A DNA stretch of 46,330 bases from an uncultured Bacteroidota bacterium. GTDB taxonomy: Bacteria; Bacteroidota; Bacteroidia; 2-12-FULL-35-15. Of this stretch, positions 8,989-17,301 are shown piece after piece (the first letter of the stretch is position 1; every line of letters begins with the position of its first letter). Location of the stretch: NCBI GenBank assembly GCA_903847205.1, contig CAINDA010000015.1, positions 1 to 46,330 on the forward strand, given 5' to 3'. Made by a program: the position numbers and the translations under genes. The notes beneath the pieces are model-generated. The model was not told where the DNA came from. It saw only the letters and a list, made by a program, of their open reading frames with translations, and ran no database searches.

Positions 8989-11922
8989 TTATTTGCCCCT
9001 ATCCAAAAATCCGAGTTTTTCCATATATGTCACTTCAATACTCGGGAAACCGAATTCTTCCACAACCTTTCCTTTTATCTGGTAACAGCCTTTTCCAGCG
9101 AAGGGATATTTTGCAAGCACATTAGGGAAATGAGTGGTATCAAAAAAATAACCTTCCGAATCAATGAAAGTTCCAAACGACATATCCTGTCCGTTTACGG
9201 TTCTTGTAATTTTACGGGTAACCAGATAGCCAATGATAACAATGCTTTCATTTATATGTTTGATTAAATCCTGCATATTCAAATTGCTTTTTACAGGCTC
9301 TTTCAATAACGAAAAGGGCGAACATAGTGGGAAACCTAAAATTTCAATTTCATCTAATGCGTCATCATAAGGATGATGGTGCAGTTCAGGAAGTTTAAAT
9401 TCCTTTTTCGATATTTCGAAAAGCTCCTGCTTAGGATTGGTTTTTCTCTGTCCGCCGAGTATGCTGTGTATTTCCCAGAGCAGTGCTTTTTTTGATTTTT
9501 CCGTAAAACGGAAAGAGCCTATGCGGATTAATATGCGAAGCTGTTCCACTGAAATACTTACCCGCTTCATAAAGTTTTCCAGACTTTTGAAAGCGCCATT
9601 GTTCTCCCGTTCCAGCAGCAGCATCTGAGCGGTGTTCCGTTCCAGTTCAGCTAAATGAACGAAACCTATATAAATTATCTCGGCATCAATGGATGTTAAA
9701 TATTCGCTTCGGTTTACGCAGGGCGCAGCAATTTCGGCACCCGACATTCTTGCTTCGTGTACATAATTTTCGGTCCGGTAAAAACCGCCGAAATTATTAA
9801 TCACACCCACCATAAACTCCTTCGGGAAATAGGCTTTCAAATACAAACTCTGGTAACTCTCTACCGCATACGATGCCGAATGCCCTTTAGAGAAGGAATA
9901 TCCGGCGAAACTTTCAATCTGCCGCCATACTTCATTGGTGATTTCATCGGGGTAACCTCTGTCTTTACAATTGCTGAAAAAATCTTGCTGCGCTTTCTGA
10001 AACTCTGCTCTTGCCCTGTATTTGCCCGACATTCCCCTGCGCATCACATCAGCCTGAGCCAAGGTAAGCCCTGCAAAGTAGTGGGCAACTTTAAGCACAT
10101 CTTCCTGATATACCATAATACCGTAGGTTTCACTCATCAGCTCGCCTATTTTCGGATGAATGTATTTTCTCCGTTCGGGATTGCGGAACCGTAAAATGTA
10201 TTCACGCATCATACCCGACTTAGCAACGCCGGGGCGGATAATAGAGCTTGCAGCTACCAATCCTAAATAGGTATCTGTTTCCAGTTTCTTTAAAAGCATG
10301 CGCATAGCGGGCGATTCAACATAAAAGCAGCCCATTGTTCTCCCGGTTCGCAGCAGCTGTTTTATTTTTTCATCCAGTTTAAAAGCCTTGATGTTGTGGA
10401 TGTCGATGTCGATACCTTTGTTTTTTTTAACGATGCCGATGGTGTCTTTTATATGCCCCAATCCGCGCTGGCTGAGAATATCAAATTTGTATAGCCCGGC
10501 GTCTTCTGCTTCCAGCATACTGAACTGCGTCAGGGGATAGCCTTTCGGAGGCATGCTCACTGCCGAATAATAATTAATCGGTTTTTCTGAAATTAAAATA
10601 CCGCCCGCATGAACGCTCAAATGGCTGGGGAAATCATGGATATGCTTACTGTATTGAAAAATAAGTCTGGTGATATTATCAGGTGTCTGCGCGGATTTTC
10701 TGTTATCAACCAAATCATCAATCTCGCCTTTCGGCAGTCCGAATACTTTACCCAGTTCCCTGATTACAGAACTCGCCTGGAAGGTGTTGTAGGTCGCCAG
10801 CAGGGCAGTATGAGCTGTTCCGTAACGTTCAAAAATATAGCGGGTAATATCATCGCGGTCTTTCCACGAAAAATCCATATCAAAATCGGGAGGGTTCACC
10901 CGGTATGGATTCATGAAGCGTTCGAAATATAAATCCAGATCAATAGGGTCGACATCTGTTATTTTTAGACAATAAGCTGCTAAGCTGTTGGCACCGCTTC
11001 CCCGTCCGATATAAAAATAATTTTTGCTCTGGGCATAGGTTACAATGTCCCAGGTGATTAAAAAATAAGAACAGAATTTCATTTTAGCAATTGCTTCCAG
11101 CTCTCTGTCCAGGCGCTCGCAAACAACAGCATCAGGCTTCCCATAGCGGTATCTAAGCCCTTTATAGCAGAGGTCTTTCATCAGGGCTTCATCCTCGCTT
11201 ATGCTGCTGGTAAAAGTGCTTTTATTTTTATTTGTTCCAAACTCAAAACTGATTTCGCAGCTGTCAATAATTTTTTTTGTGTTCTCGATTAACTGAGGAT
11301 AGTCTTCGAAAATCCTGCACAGCTCCGTTTCCGGAAGCATCACCTCATTTTCATTGGCCTGCTCTGATACCGGTAGTTTGCTTAAGAGTGTATTGTTATC
11401 AATGGCTCTCAGCAGGCGGTGGGCATTAAAATCTTTTTTATGCCGGAAGGTAACAGGATGTAAGATTACGAGCTTGTGTAAATATTTTTTAGTTTCAGAA
11501 AAAAGCAGTTTATTCAAATCAGAAATACGTATGCCGATGTATTCATTTTCTCTCAATGCTTCGGGATGAATGGCATTGAATGGATAAATAACATAACAGT
11601 TTTGAAACTCCGGAGCCTGCACCTGAAAAGGAACCTGTTCACACAAATACGCTGAAAGATGCTGGTTGAGCTCCGTAAAGCCTTCATTGTTTTTTGCAAT
11701 GCCGATGTAATGCTGCTTTACTCCTTCTCGGAAATCAATCCCCGCAATGGGTTTGATGTTGTATTTAGATGCTTCCCTTACAAATTCCAGGACGGCGGAA
11801 GTATTATTAATATCAGCTGTTACAAATGATGTTACTCCCTTGCTTTGGGCTTCTTCTAACAGCTGCGCTACGGACATCGTGCCGTATTTGAAGCTGAAAT
11901 AGGTGTGGCAGTTGAGGTACAT
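8989..11922 (-). CDS. dnaE2: Error-prone DNA polymerase III alpha subunit (DnaE2/ImuC-type)
   Basis: A 977-residue C-family polymerase, shorter than a replicative DnaE (about 1160). In order: a PHP-like domain (1-65), the palm/thumb/fingers core, an HhH region and a C-terminal OB-fold (about 890-970). The catalytic aspartates are present: PDFDMDF gives D348 and D350, and KFDILSQRGL gives D481. GRGSGANSLAAY (about 307-318) and GYSFSKGHSASYA are conserved DnaE blocks. The PHP metal-binding motif is eroded: the usual TDHGN reads ADINN, so PHP-linked proofreading is unlikely. There is no tau-binding tail. The setting (dinB upstream on the same strand, a LexA-like repressor next to dinB) fits the damage-inducible translesion paralogue. 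No imuA-like gene is present. It could be a second DnaE with another role, but the neighbours argue for mutagenesis. Confidence 0.88.
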   Translation of the reverse strand: MYLNCHTYFSFKYGTMSVAQLLEEAQSKGVTSFVTADINNTSAVLEFVREASKYNIKPIAGIDFREGVKQHYIGIAKNNEGFTELNQHLSAYLCEQVPFQVQAPEFQNCYVIYPFNAIHPEALRENEYIGIRISDLNKLLFSETKKYLHKLVILHPVTFRHKKDFNAHRLLRAIDNNTLLSKLPVSEQANENEVMLPETELCRIFEDYPQLIENTKKIIDSCEISFEFGTNKNKSTFTSSISEDEALMKDLCYKGLRYRYGKPDAVVCERLDRELEAIAKMKFCSYFLITWDIVTYAQSKNYFYIGRGSGANSLAAYCLKITDVDPIDLDLYFERFMNPYRVNPPDFDMDFSWKDRDDITRYIFERYGTAHTALLATYNTFQASSVIRELGKVFGLPKGEIDDLVDNRKSAQTPDNITRLIFQYSKHIHDFPSHLSVHAGGILISEKPINYYSAVSMPPKGYPLTQFSMLEAEDAGLYKFDILSQRGLGHIKDTIGIVKKNKGIDIDIHNIKAFKLDEKIKQLLRTGRTMGCFYVESPAMRMLLKKLETDTYLGLVAASSIIRPGVAKSGMMREYILRFRNPERRKYIHPKIGELMSETYGIMVYQEDVLKVAHYFAGLTLAQADVMRRGMSGKYRARAEFQKAQQDFFSNCKDRGYPDEITNEVWRQIESFAGYSFSKGHSASYAVESYQSLYLKAYFPKEFMVGVINNFGGFYRTENYVHEARMSGAEIAAPCVNRSEYLTSIDAEIIYIGFVHLAELERNTAQMLLLERENNGAFKSLENFMKRVSISVEQLRILIRIGSFRFTEKSKKALLWEIHSILGGQRKTNPKQELFEISKKEFKLPELHHHPYDDALDEIEILGFPLCSPFSLLKEPVKSNLNMQDLIKHINESIVIIGYLVTRKITRTVNGQDMSFGTFIDSEGYFFDTTHFPNVLAKYPFAGKGCYQIKGKVVEEFGFPSIEVTYMEKLGFLDRGK

Positions 11923-12489
11923 TTATTCTGAGTTTGTTCAAAATTGAATATTTGATTGCGGAAAAATAATACCGCTTCGTATAAGCATTTTTATTTTTTT
12001 TAAGAAAAAAGAAAAACACAAAGCTTCTTAAATCCTTATGGAATGCAGTTTTGTATAGTGACCTGAGTTCCGTTGAAAGATAGATTCTATTAATCCAGAT
12101 TCATCTCCGAATCATGATTTTTCTTTCTTTTGCTTCTCCAAAAGAAAGAAACAAAGAAAAAGAGACCACGAAAACCAACCTCAAGCTTTCGTTTACCCGC
12201 TAAAACCCAACGCTATGTGCCACGAAACTTGCGGTTCGCACTTTTCGCGGCCGCCAACCGCACCTATGTTTACTTCCCGTCGCAGCAAAAAAATATTTAT
12301 GAAACCGCGCGTGAGGAATGAACAAACGCGATGTTGTGCTGCCTGTGGGGAGGAATCGTTTGTTCTTGAAGGCCCCGCACCAGCCGGCTCAAATATGCAC
12401 TGCAGATTTGCCCTGTTTCTTTTTTTTTAAGAAAAAAGAAAGCACACAGTTTTACAAATTATAAGAATATTTCTTAAAATCGAATTTAG
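11923..12489. repeat. Spacer between dinB and dnaE2 bounded by 21-nt direct repeats
   Basis: A 567-bp spacer separates two genes expected to be co-transcribed. An identical 21-nt sequence (eight T, AAG, six A, GAAA) occurs at 11994-12014 and 12421-12441. Between them is a perfect 13-bp stem (TTTCTTTCTTTTG at 12120-12132 with its complement at 12139-12151). A stretch around 12170-12410 is visibly richer in GC than its surroundings. Short open frames there (for example 12130-12321 plus) are basic, low-complexity and match nothing I know. It looks like an inserted repeat cassette, perhaps with terminator-like hairpins at its edges. Confidence 0.55.
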
Positions 12490-13674
12490 CTAACTCGCCA
12501 GCCCATTAAAAGGATTAAATTTCCTGAGCTGATAACCCGCAGAAATTGCACGCTGTATTTTATCATCACCGTATTTTTTTCTTAAATTATCCATTGCCTG
12601 ATAGAGTTTCATCATCTGTTCAGAATCATCAAACATATTTATCTGGTAAGCACCTCCCACCAAATGACTGAAACGTACGCCCACTAAACGTATCAGCATT
12701 CTTTTCTGATACAATTTTTCAAACAGTTCTTTCACCTTGCTGATTAATGTATGATCGCAGGAAGTGTAGGCTATCCGCGCCTGATGAGAAAATGTATCAA
12801 AATTTGAGTAACGGATTTTTACCGTGATGCAGGATGTAAGCTTGCCTTCGCTGCGCATCTGATACGCTAATTTTTCTGTCATCGCTACCAGCGTAGATTT
12901 CAGCTTGGTCAAATCAGTTGTATCGCTGTCGTAGGTTTCTTCTGTTGAAAGAGATTTGCGCTCCGAATACTGCTCAACAGGCGTATTGTCAATGCCGTTG
13001 GCTTTTCTCCAGATGGAGATGCCGTTTACACCCAGTACATTTTCGAGCAGCTCTACAGGCATTTCCTGTAAAGTTTTTATTTTTTCAACCCCCATGCTTC
13101 TGAGCAGATGCGTTGTTTTTTCACCTACCATGGGGATTTTGCTTACCGGCAGCGGCGAAAGAAAACTTTTCTCTGTTCCGAAATTAATCTGCATCTGTCC
13201 GTTGGGCTTGGCTTCTCCGGTAGCTACTTTAGAAACAGTTTTGTTTTTCGACAAGCCGAATGAAATAGGAAGCCCGGTTTCTTTCTGAATTTTCTGTCTT
13301 AATTCGGTTGCCCATTTATAACTGCCGAAGAATTTATCCATTCCCGAAATATCGAGGTAAAACTCATCAATAGAAGCCTTTTCATAAACGGGTGCCTGTT
13401 CGTGGATGATGCCGGTAATGATGTTGGAATACTTGCTGTAGTTTTCATAATCGCCCCTGATGATAAGGGCTTCGGGGCACAATCTTTTTGCCAGCTTCAT
13501 CGGCATAGCCGAGTGTATGCCGAATTTCCGTGCTTCGTAGCTGCAGGATGCTACTACGCCTCTGTCGCTGTTGCCGCCTACTAACACCGGTTTCCCGATT
13601 AAGGCGCTGTTCTGCAGCCGCGATACTGATACAAAAAAAGTATCCAGATCCATGTGTACTATCGTCCGCTCCAT
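12490..13674 (-). CDS. dinB: DNA polymerase IV (Y-family, DinB)
   Basis: A 394-residue translesion polymerase. Catalytic carboxylates are D9 (HMDLDTFF) and D103/E104 (SIDEFYLDIS). F14 is in the steric-gate position next to the active site. GKPVLVGG, the CSYEARKFGI finger motif and the HhH region SKIPMVGEKT (about 178-187) are all in place, followed by the little-finger domain. QINMF at residues 344-348 is a good beta-clamp-binding motif. Length and motifs match DinB rather than ImuB, whose active site is lost. It is divergent from the S24 repressor gene (195 bp between start codons) and upstream of dnaE2 on the same strand, so it is likely under that repressor. Confidence 0.95.
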   Translation of the reverse strand: MERTIVHMDLDTFFVSVSRLQNSALIGKPVLVGGNSDRGVVASCSYEARKFGIHSAMPMKLAKRLCPEALIIRGDYENYSKYSNIITGIIHEQAPVYEKASIDEFYLDISGMDKFFGSYKWATELRQKIQKETGLPISFGLSKNKTVSKVATGEAKPNGQMQINFGTEKSFLSPLPVSKIPMVGEKTTHLLRSMGVEKIKTLQEMPVELLENVLGVNGISIWRKANGIDNTPVEQYSERKSLSTEETYDSDTTDLTKLKSTLVAMTEKLAYQMRSEGKLTSCITVKIRYSNFDTFSHQARIAYTSCDHTLISKVKELFEKLYQKRMLIRLVGVRFSHLVGGAYQINMFDDSEQMMKLYQAMDNLRKKYGDDKIQRAISAGYQLRKFNPFNGLAS

Positions 13675-13700
13675 CTTGCTGTCTGAGGTAAACGCATCTA

Positions 13701-13766
13701 ATCAGGGCGTTTCAATTATTTAATAACCATGGCTGTGTTTACTTTTTATTGAAACAGGCCCCTGAT
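13701..13766. promoter_or_regulatory. Imperfect inverted repeat in the dinB upstream region
   Basis: ATCAGGGCGTTTCAAT (13701-13716) is mirrored by ATTGAAACAGGCCCCTGAT (13748-13766), with a 3-nt difference between the arms. It lies 27 bp upstream of the dinB start codon in the divergent region. It may be an operator or an RNA hairpin in the dinB leader. No TAnnTTTG box is evident for dinB. Confidence 0.35.
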
Positions 13767-13836
13767 ATAGACAGCGTATTTATCTTTTAAAAGAACTGAA
13801 ATAAAATATTCACTTTCCGGTTTCAAAGTTACCAAT

Positions 13837-13868
13837 ATATTTAGTAATATTGTGCTAAAATATTTAGC
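13837..13868 (+). promoter_or_regulatory. Candidate operator/promoter of the LexA-like repressor
   Basis: ATATTTAG occurs twice, at 13837-13844 and 13860-13867, 23 bp apart. The downstream copy is part of a perfect inverted repeat GCTAAA-ATA-TTTAGC (13854-13868). TAATATTG (13845-13852) matches the -7 box at 7 of 8 positions and sits between the copies, about 21 bp after TTTC at 13820. Binding here would block the promoter and the start codon at 13870, as expected for autoregulation. Confidence 0.5.
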
Positions 13869-13869
13869 A

Positions 13870-14625
13870 ATGTCAAAAATAGCCAAAAATATTAGGGTTT
13901 TGAGGACACTTAAAAAGTTATCCCAGGAGCAGTTATCCGAAAAATTGAATATTCCGCGTTCACGATTAGGTTCGTATGAAGAGGGCAGGGCCGAGCCGTC
14001 GTATGATTTATTAATAATAATTGCCGATTATTTTCATATGGCCATTGATGCTTTGGTCCGCGCCGATTTGTCGAAAACGGATCCTGAAGCATTAATCAAA
14101 ATCGGGAAAAACAGAATTCTGTTTCCTGTATTGGTAGATAATAAAAACAACGATATAATAGAAGTTGTTCCTGTAAAGGCTTCTGCCGGCTACCTTACCG
14201 GCTATTCCGATCCGCAGTTTATAGAGGAGCTTGCGGTAATGAACCTGCCCTTTAAAATTACAGGCAAACACCGCGCATTTGGGATAAAGGGCGATTCGAT
14301 GCCGCCATTAAAAGAAGGAGCTGTGGTGGTGGGCAAATATGTAGAATCATTGGAAGATATTAAAGATGGACAGACGTATATCGTACTCACTAAAAACGAC
14401 GGCTTGGTTTATAAACGCTTATACCGCGAAAATAAATCGAACAGCTTATTAAAATTTCATTCGGATAATTCGGCGTATCAGCCTTACAACGTTAAAACCA
14501 GCGAGATTTTAGAAGTATGGCATTTTACTTGCAGCTTAAATATCGGGGAGTTTAAACCCCAGGATTTGAATATTGATAATGTGATAAGGTTTTTGCAGTC
14601 GTATCGGGTGGAGATGGGTAAATAA
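13870..14625 (+). CDS. LexA-like transcriptional repressor (XRE HTH + S24 peptidase)
   Basis: A 251-residue protein. An XRE-type helix-turn-helix occupies residues 7-60 (LSQEQLSEKL, RSRLGSYEEGR). A C-terminal S24/LexA-type autopeptidase follows, with Ser143 in GDSM and Lys182 in VYKRL; Ala106-Gly107 in KASAGYLTGY is the expected self-cleavage bond. Such proteins repress damage-response genes until RecA filaments trigger cleavage. It is divergent from dinB, so those polymerase genes are its obvious targets. I chose the ATG at 13870; a GTG at 13852 in frame would add six residues but overlaps the putative -7 box. Classical LexA has a winged helix rather than an XRE domain, so the name lexA is withheld. 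Confidence 0.92.
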   Translation: MSKIAKNIRVLRTLKKLSQEQLSEKLNIPRSRLGSYEEGRAEPSYDLLIIIADYFHMAIDALVRADLSKTDPEALIKIGKNRILFPVLVDNKNNDIIEVVPVKASAGYLTGYSDPQFIEELAVMNLPFKITGKHRAFGIKGDSMPPLKEGAVVVGKYVESLEDIKDGQTYIVLTKNDGLVYKRLYRENKSNSLLKFHSDNSAYQPYNVKTSEILEVWHFTCSLNIGEFKPQDLNIDNVIRFLQSYRVEMGK

Positions 14626-14655
14626 TTGGTAACAGGGCGAATTAAGGTTAAACGA

Positions 14656-14777
14656 ATGGAACGCAGATGACGCGGATGATTAAGATTAAAGATGATTTTT
14701 TTTCGTAAATTTATGATTAAATATGGTTTTGTTTTATCTGTGTTTATCCTAAAAAATCCGCGTCATCTGCGTTCCAT
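14656..14777. repeat. Long inverted repeat (REP-type) between the S24 and exonuclease genes
   Basis: Two perfectly complementary 22-nt arms (14656-14677 and 14756-14777; core GACGCGGAT / ATCCGCGTC) enclose 78 bp of AT-rich DNA. The arms belong to a widespread intergenic palindrome type with GCGTCATCTGCGTT cores. The stem could end the repressor transcript and uncouple it from the next gene. Confidence 0.8.
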
Positions 14778-14818
14778 TTTTTCACTTTTCGCAGCTCATA
14801 AAAAATGAATGAATATAA

Positions 14819-16186
14819 ATGTTTGCAATCATTGACATAGAAACCTGCGGCGGAAAATTTGAATTCCGCAGAGGACGTATTACTGAAATCTGTATTCTGA
14901 TACACGACGGCTTAACGGTAACTGAAAAGTTTACCACACTGCTGGATCCCGAATGTTATATCAGTCCGTTTTACACCAACATTACCGGCATTACCAATGA
15001 TATGGTAATGGGCGCACCTAAGTTTCATGAAGTAGCTAAAAAAATAATTGACCTTACGGAAGGCAAAATATTTATTGCTCATAATGTAGGTTTTGATTAC
15101 GGATTTATTAAAAGTGAGTTTGATTCGTTAGGCTATAAATATAAACGCGAAACGCTTTGCACCGTGAGGCTCAGCAGGAAACTGCTTCCGGGTAAAGTCT
15201 CCTACAGTCTCGGAAATTTATGCCAGTCATTAGGAATAGAAAACGAAGCAAGACACCGCGCAGAAGGCGATGCCGTGGCAACAGCCAAATTATTTGATAT
15301 TTTGATGCTGGCTAAAAGCGCTAATCCTCAATATAAAAATCAGGGCGTGGATGAGCTGATGACAAGGCGCATTGATAAAATAAAACAGTACATCCTTGAT
15401 AAATTACCTGAAGAATGCGGTGTCTATTATTTTTTAGATAAAACAGGAAACATCATTTACATCGGCAAAAGCGTGAATGTATATAACCGCGCAATGAGCC
15501 ATTTTAATACAAAAGAGCAGAAAGGAAAAAAAATGCTGAACGATTTGTATAATGTAGATTTTGTGCCGACAGGCAACGAACTGATTGCTTTATTATTGGA
15601 ATCAGAAGAAATAAAAAAGCATAAACCCAGATACAACAAGGCTCGTAAGGCTCACCAATTCACACATTGCATCGATTGGTTTAAAGATGATAAAGGGATT
15701 ATCAATTTTAAAATAGCCGAGTATGAAGAATCGGAAAATGCTTTGCTGTCTTTTACTTCTTATTTAAGTGCAAGGGAGCGTTTAGAATCATTGATTGACG
15801 AATATTCATTATGTCTGCGGTACTGCGGTTTAACAGGCGAAGACGCGGTATGTTTTAATCACCAGATAAAAAAATGCAACGGCATCTGCGATGGACAGGA
15901 AGAAACAGAGGTTTACAACAAACGCGCGAATGACATTTTAAAAAATTATATTTTTATCAATCCTGATTTTGTATTAGTTGATAAAGGAAGAACTCCTGAA
16001 GAGAGGGCTGTTATACTTATTGAAAACGGGCATTATTCAGGGTTCGGTTATTTTGATTCGTCGGAATCTGTGAGTTCGCCTGAAGAATTTAAAAGTATTG
16101 TAAAGAAGGCGGCTTATTATCCTGATGCGGATGATTTGCTCAGGAGCTGGATGAAACAGAATAAGTATAAATCAATATTGCTTTAG
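14819..16186 (+). CDS. DEDDh exonuclease fused to a UvrC/Cho-like GIY-YIG nuclease
   Basis: A 455-residue fusion. Residues 1-165 are a DnaQ/PolC-type 3'-5' exonuclease with all motifs: D6-E8 (DIET), D93 in HNVGFDYGF, and H146/D151 in HRAEGDA. Residues about 196-280 are a GIY-YIG domain like UvrC/Cho: GVYYF 201-205, IYIGKS 214-219, R224 and E261. Residues 332-357 carry five cysteines (332, 336, 345, 353, 357) in the pattern CLRYCG...CFNHQIKKCNGIC, matching the UvrC cysteine region that holds an iron-sulfur cluster. UvrC's UvrB-binding and C-terminal incision domains are absent. Epsilon-UvrC fusions of this kind are known in mycobacteria and Bacteroidota. It lies next to the repressor/translesion genes, which suggests a repair role; proofreading for DnaE2 is my inference only. 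Confidence 0.9.
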   Translation: MFAIIDIETCGGKFEFRRGRITEICILIHDGLTVTEKFTTLLDPECYISPFYTNITGITNDMVMGAPKFHEVAKKIIDLTEGKIFIAHNVGFDYGFIKSEFDSLGYKYKRETLCTVRLSRKLLPGKVSYSLGNLCQSLGIENEARHRAEGDAVATAKLFDILMLAKSANPQYKNQGVDELMTRRIDKIKQYILDKLPEECGVYYFLDKTGNIIYIGKSVNVYNRAMSHFNTKEQKGKKMLNDLYNVDFVPTGNELIALLLESEEIKKHKPRYNKARKAHQFTHCIDWFKDDKGIINFKIAEYEESENALLSFTSYLSARERLESLIDEYSLCLRYCGLTGEDAVCFNHQIKKCNGICDGQEETEVYNKRANDILKNYIFINPDFVLVDKGRTPEERAVILIENGHYSGFGYFDSSESVSSPEEFKSIVKKAAYYPDADDLLRSWMKQNKYKSILL

Positions 16187-16321
16187 GGCTTTGTTCCTGC
16201 ATTCTGAAATTTCAACCGCCGATTATCAAGTACCTTTCGTCAAGAAGTGCTATATATTTTTCCCGGTATTCCTTCGATAGAAATGAATGATCAATCCACT
16301 GGGCTGCTGTAATCTATTTAC

Positions 16322-16363
16322 AATTATATGTTTTTGCATATATATTTATAAAAACATATAATT
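16322..16363. repeat. AT-rich perfect hairpin
   Basis: AATTATATGTTTTT (16322-16335) and AAAAACATATAATT (16350-16363) are perfectly complementary with a 14-nt loop. It lies 136 bp after the stop of the exonuclease fusion and upstream of the CPBP protease promoter. The strong T and A runs would allow bidirectional terminator function; a protein-binding palindrome is the alternative. Confidence 0.6.
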
Positions 16364-16447
16364 ATATATGCATTTGGATATAAATTTTCTAAAAAATAGT
16401 CATGCCCATCTTCTTTGTTTTCTCCGAAAAACATTAAAAAAATAATA

Positions 16448-16455
16448 TACTTTTA
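16448..16455 (+). promoter_or_regulatory. Likely -7 box of the CPBP protease gene
   Basis: TACTTTTA matches TAnnTTTG at 7 of 8 positions and ends 7 nt before the ATG at 16463. Very short leaders of this type are normal in Bacteroidota. It supports that ATG over the in-frame one at 16415. Confidence 0.4.
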
Positions 16456-16462
16456 CCCCACC

Positions 16463-17266
16463 ATGCTGAAAAAGATATTCTACAATACTTTTATTGAGAT
16501 AGAAAAAGAAAGAGAAAAATATACTTCAAAGAATACTTCCGTTGATATCAGGGTAATAAGTATATGCATACTTACGGCATTTTCGTTGAGTATGATTTAT
16601 TACTTCGGGGATTATGATTTTTTCAGAAACTTATTTTCAAATGCAGGAGCAGATAGGCTGATAAAAAAAACAGATCAAATTTTCCGAACTTCTTCAAATA
16701 ATCTGGGCAGTCTATTTTATTGGGTTTTGATACTTAATCTTTTTTATTTCATAATTCCTTCTCTCATTATTATTTTTATTTTCAAAGAAAAACTTTCTGA
16801 TTACGGATTAAAATGGAAAGGCGCATTTAAAGACTATCACCTGTATATATTGATGCTGCTGGTAATGATACCCCTGGTAATTTATTTTTCAAGCACTAAA
16901 TCTTTTCAGGACAGGTATCCATTTTTACATATTAATTCTGGCGATTCACTTTTCCCAGATTTCTGGAAATGGGAGCTGCTTTACTGTTCGCAGTTTTTTG
17001 CCTTAGAATTTTTCTTTAGGGGATTTATACTCCACGGATTAAAACGCCGATTCGGATTTTATTCGGTTTTTATTATGACCATCCCTTACTGCATGATTCA
17101 TTTCGGAAAACCAATGCCTGAAACAATTGCAGCAATAATTGCAGGAATTGTATTAGGTTGCCTGAGTCTCAAAAGCCGGTCGGTATTGATGGGCTTTTTG
17201 ATACACGTATCTGTAGGGCTGGGGATGGATATTGCAGCAATGCTGCAGAAAGGTTTTTTTCATTAA
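16463..17266 (+). CDS. CPBP-family intramembrane metalloprotease
   Basis: A 267-residue membrane protein with about six hydrophobic segments. It has the CPBP (CAAX protease/bacteriocin-processing) motifs: EFFFRGFILHG near residue 182, MIHFGKPMPE near 212 and LIHVSVGLGMD near 247. The usual EExxxR is reduced to one Glu (LEFFFR), which occurs in part of the family. The HFGKPxPE signature marks a subgroup common in Bacteroidota. It probably cleaves a membrane-embedded substrate, which is unknown. The ATG at 16463 is preferred over 16415, which would precede the putative -7 box. It converges with the 17302 gene. Confidence 0.85.
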   Translation: MLKKIFYNTFIEIEKEREKYTSKNTSVDIRVISICILTAFSLSMIYYFGDYDFFRNLFSNAGADRLIKKTDQIFRTSSNNLGSLFYWVLILNLFYFIIPSLIIIFIFKEKLSDYGLKWKGAFKDYHLYILMLLVMIPLVIYFSSTKSFQDRYPFLHINSGDSLFPDFWKWELLYCSQFFALEFFFRGFILHGLKRRFGFYSVFIMTIPYCMIHFGKPMPETIAAIIAGIVLGCLSLKSRSVLMGFLIHVSVGLGMDIAAMLQKGFFH

Positions 17267-17301
17267 AAAGTGGTCGTGTTTTTTATGTTCGTTTAGAGGC
17301 A

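Noticed and set aside
12130-12430. Two basic open frames in the dinB-dnaE2 spacer
   Set aside because: They are low-complexity, lie in a repeat-bounded segment and match no family I recognise.
13870-14625. Phage CI-type repressor marking a prophage
   Set aside because: The domain layout is compatible, but the neighbours are polymerase and repair genes with no phage structural or integrase genes.
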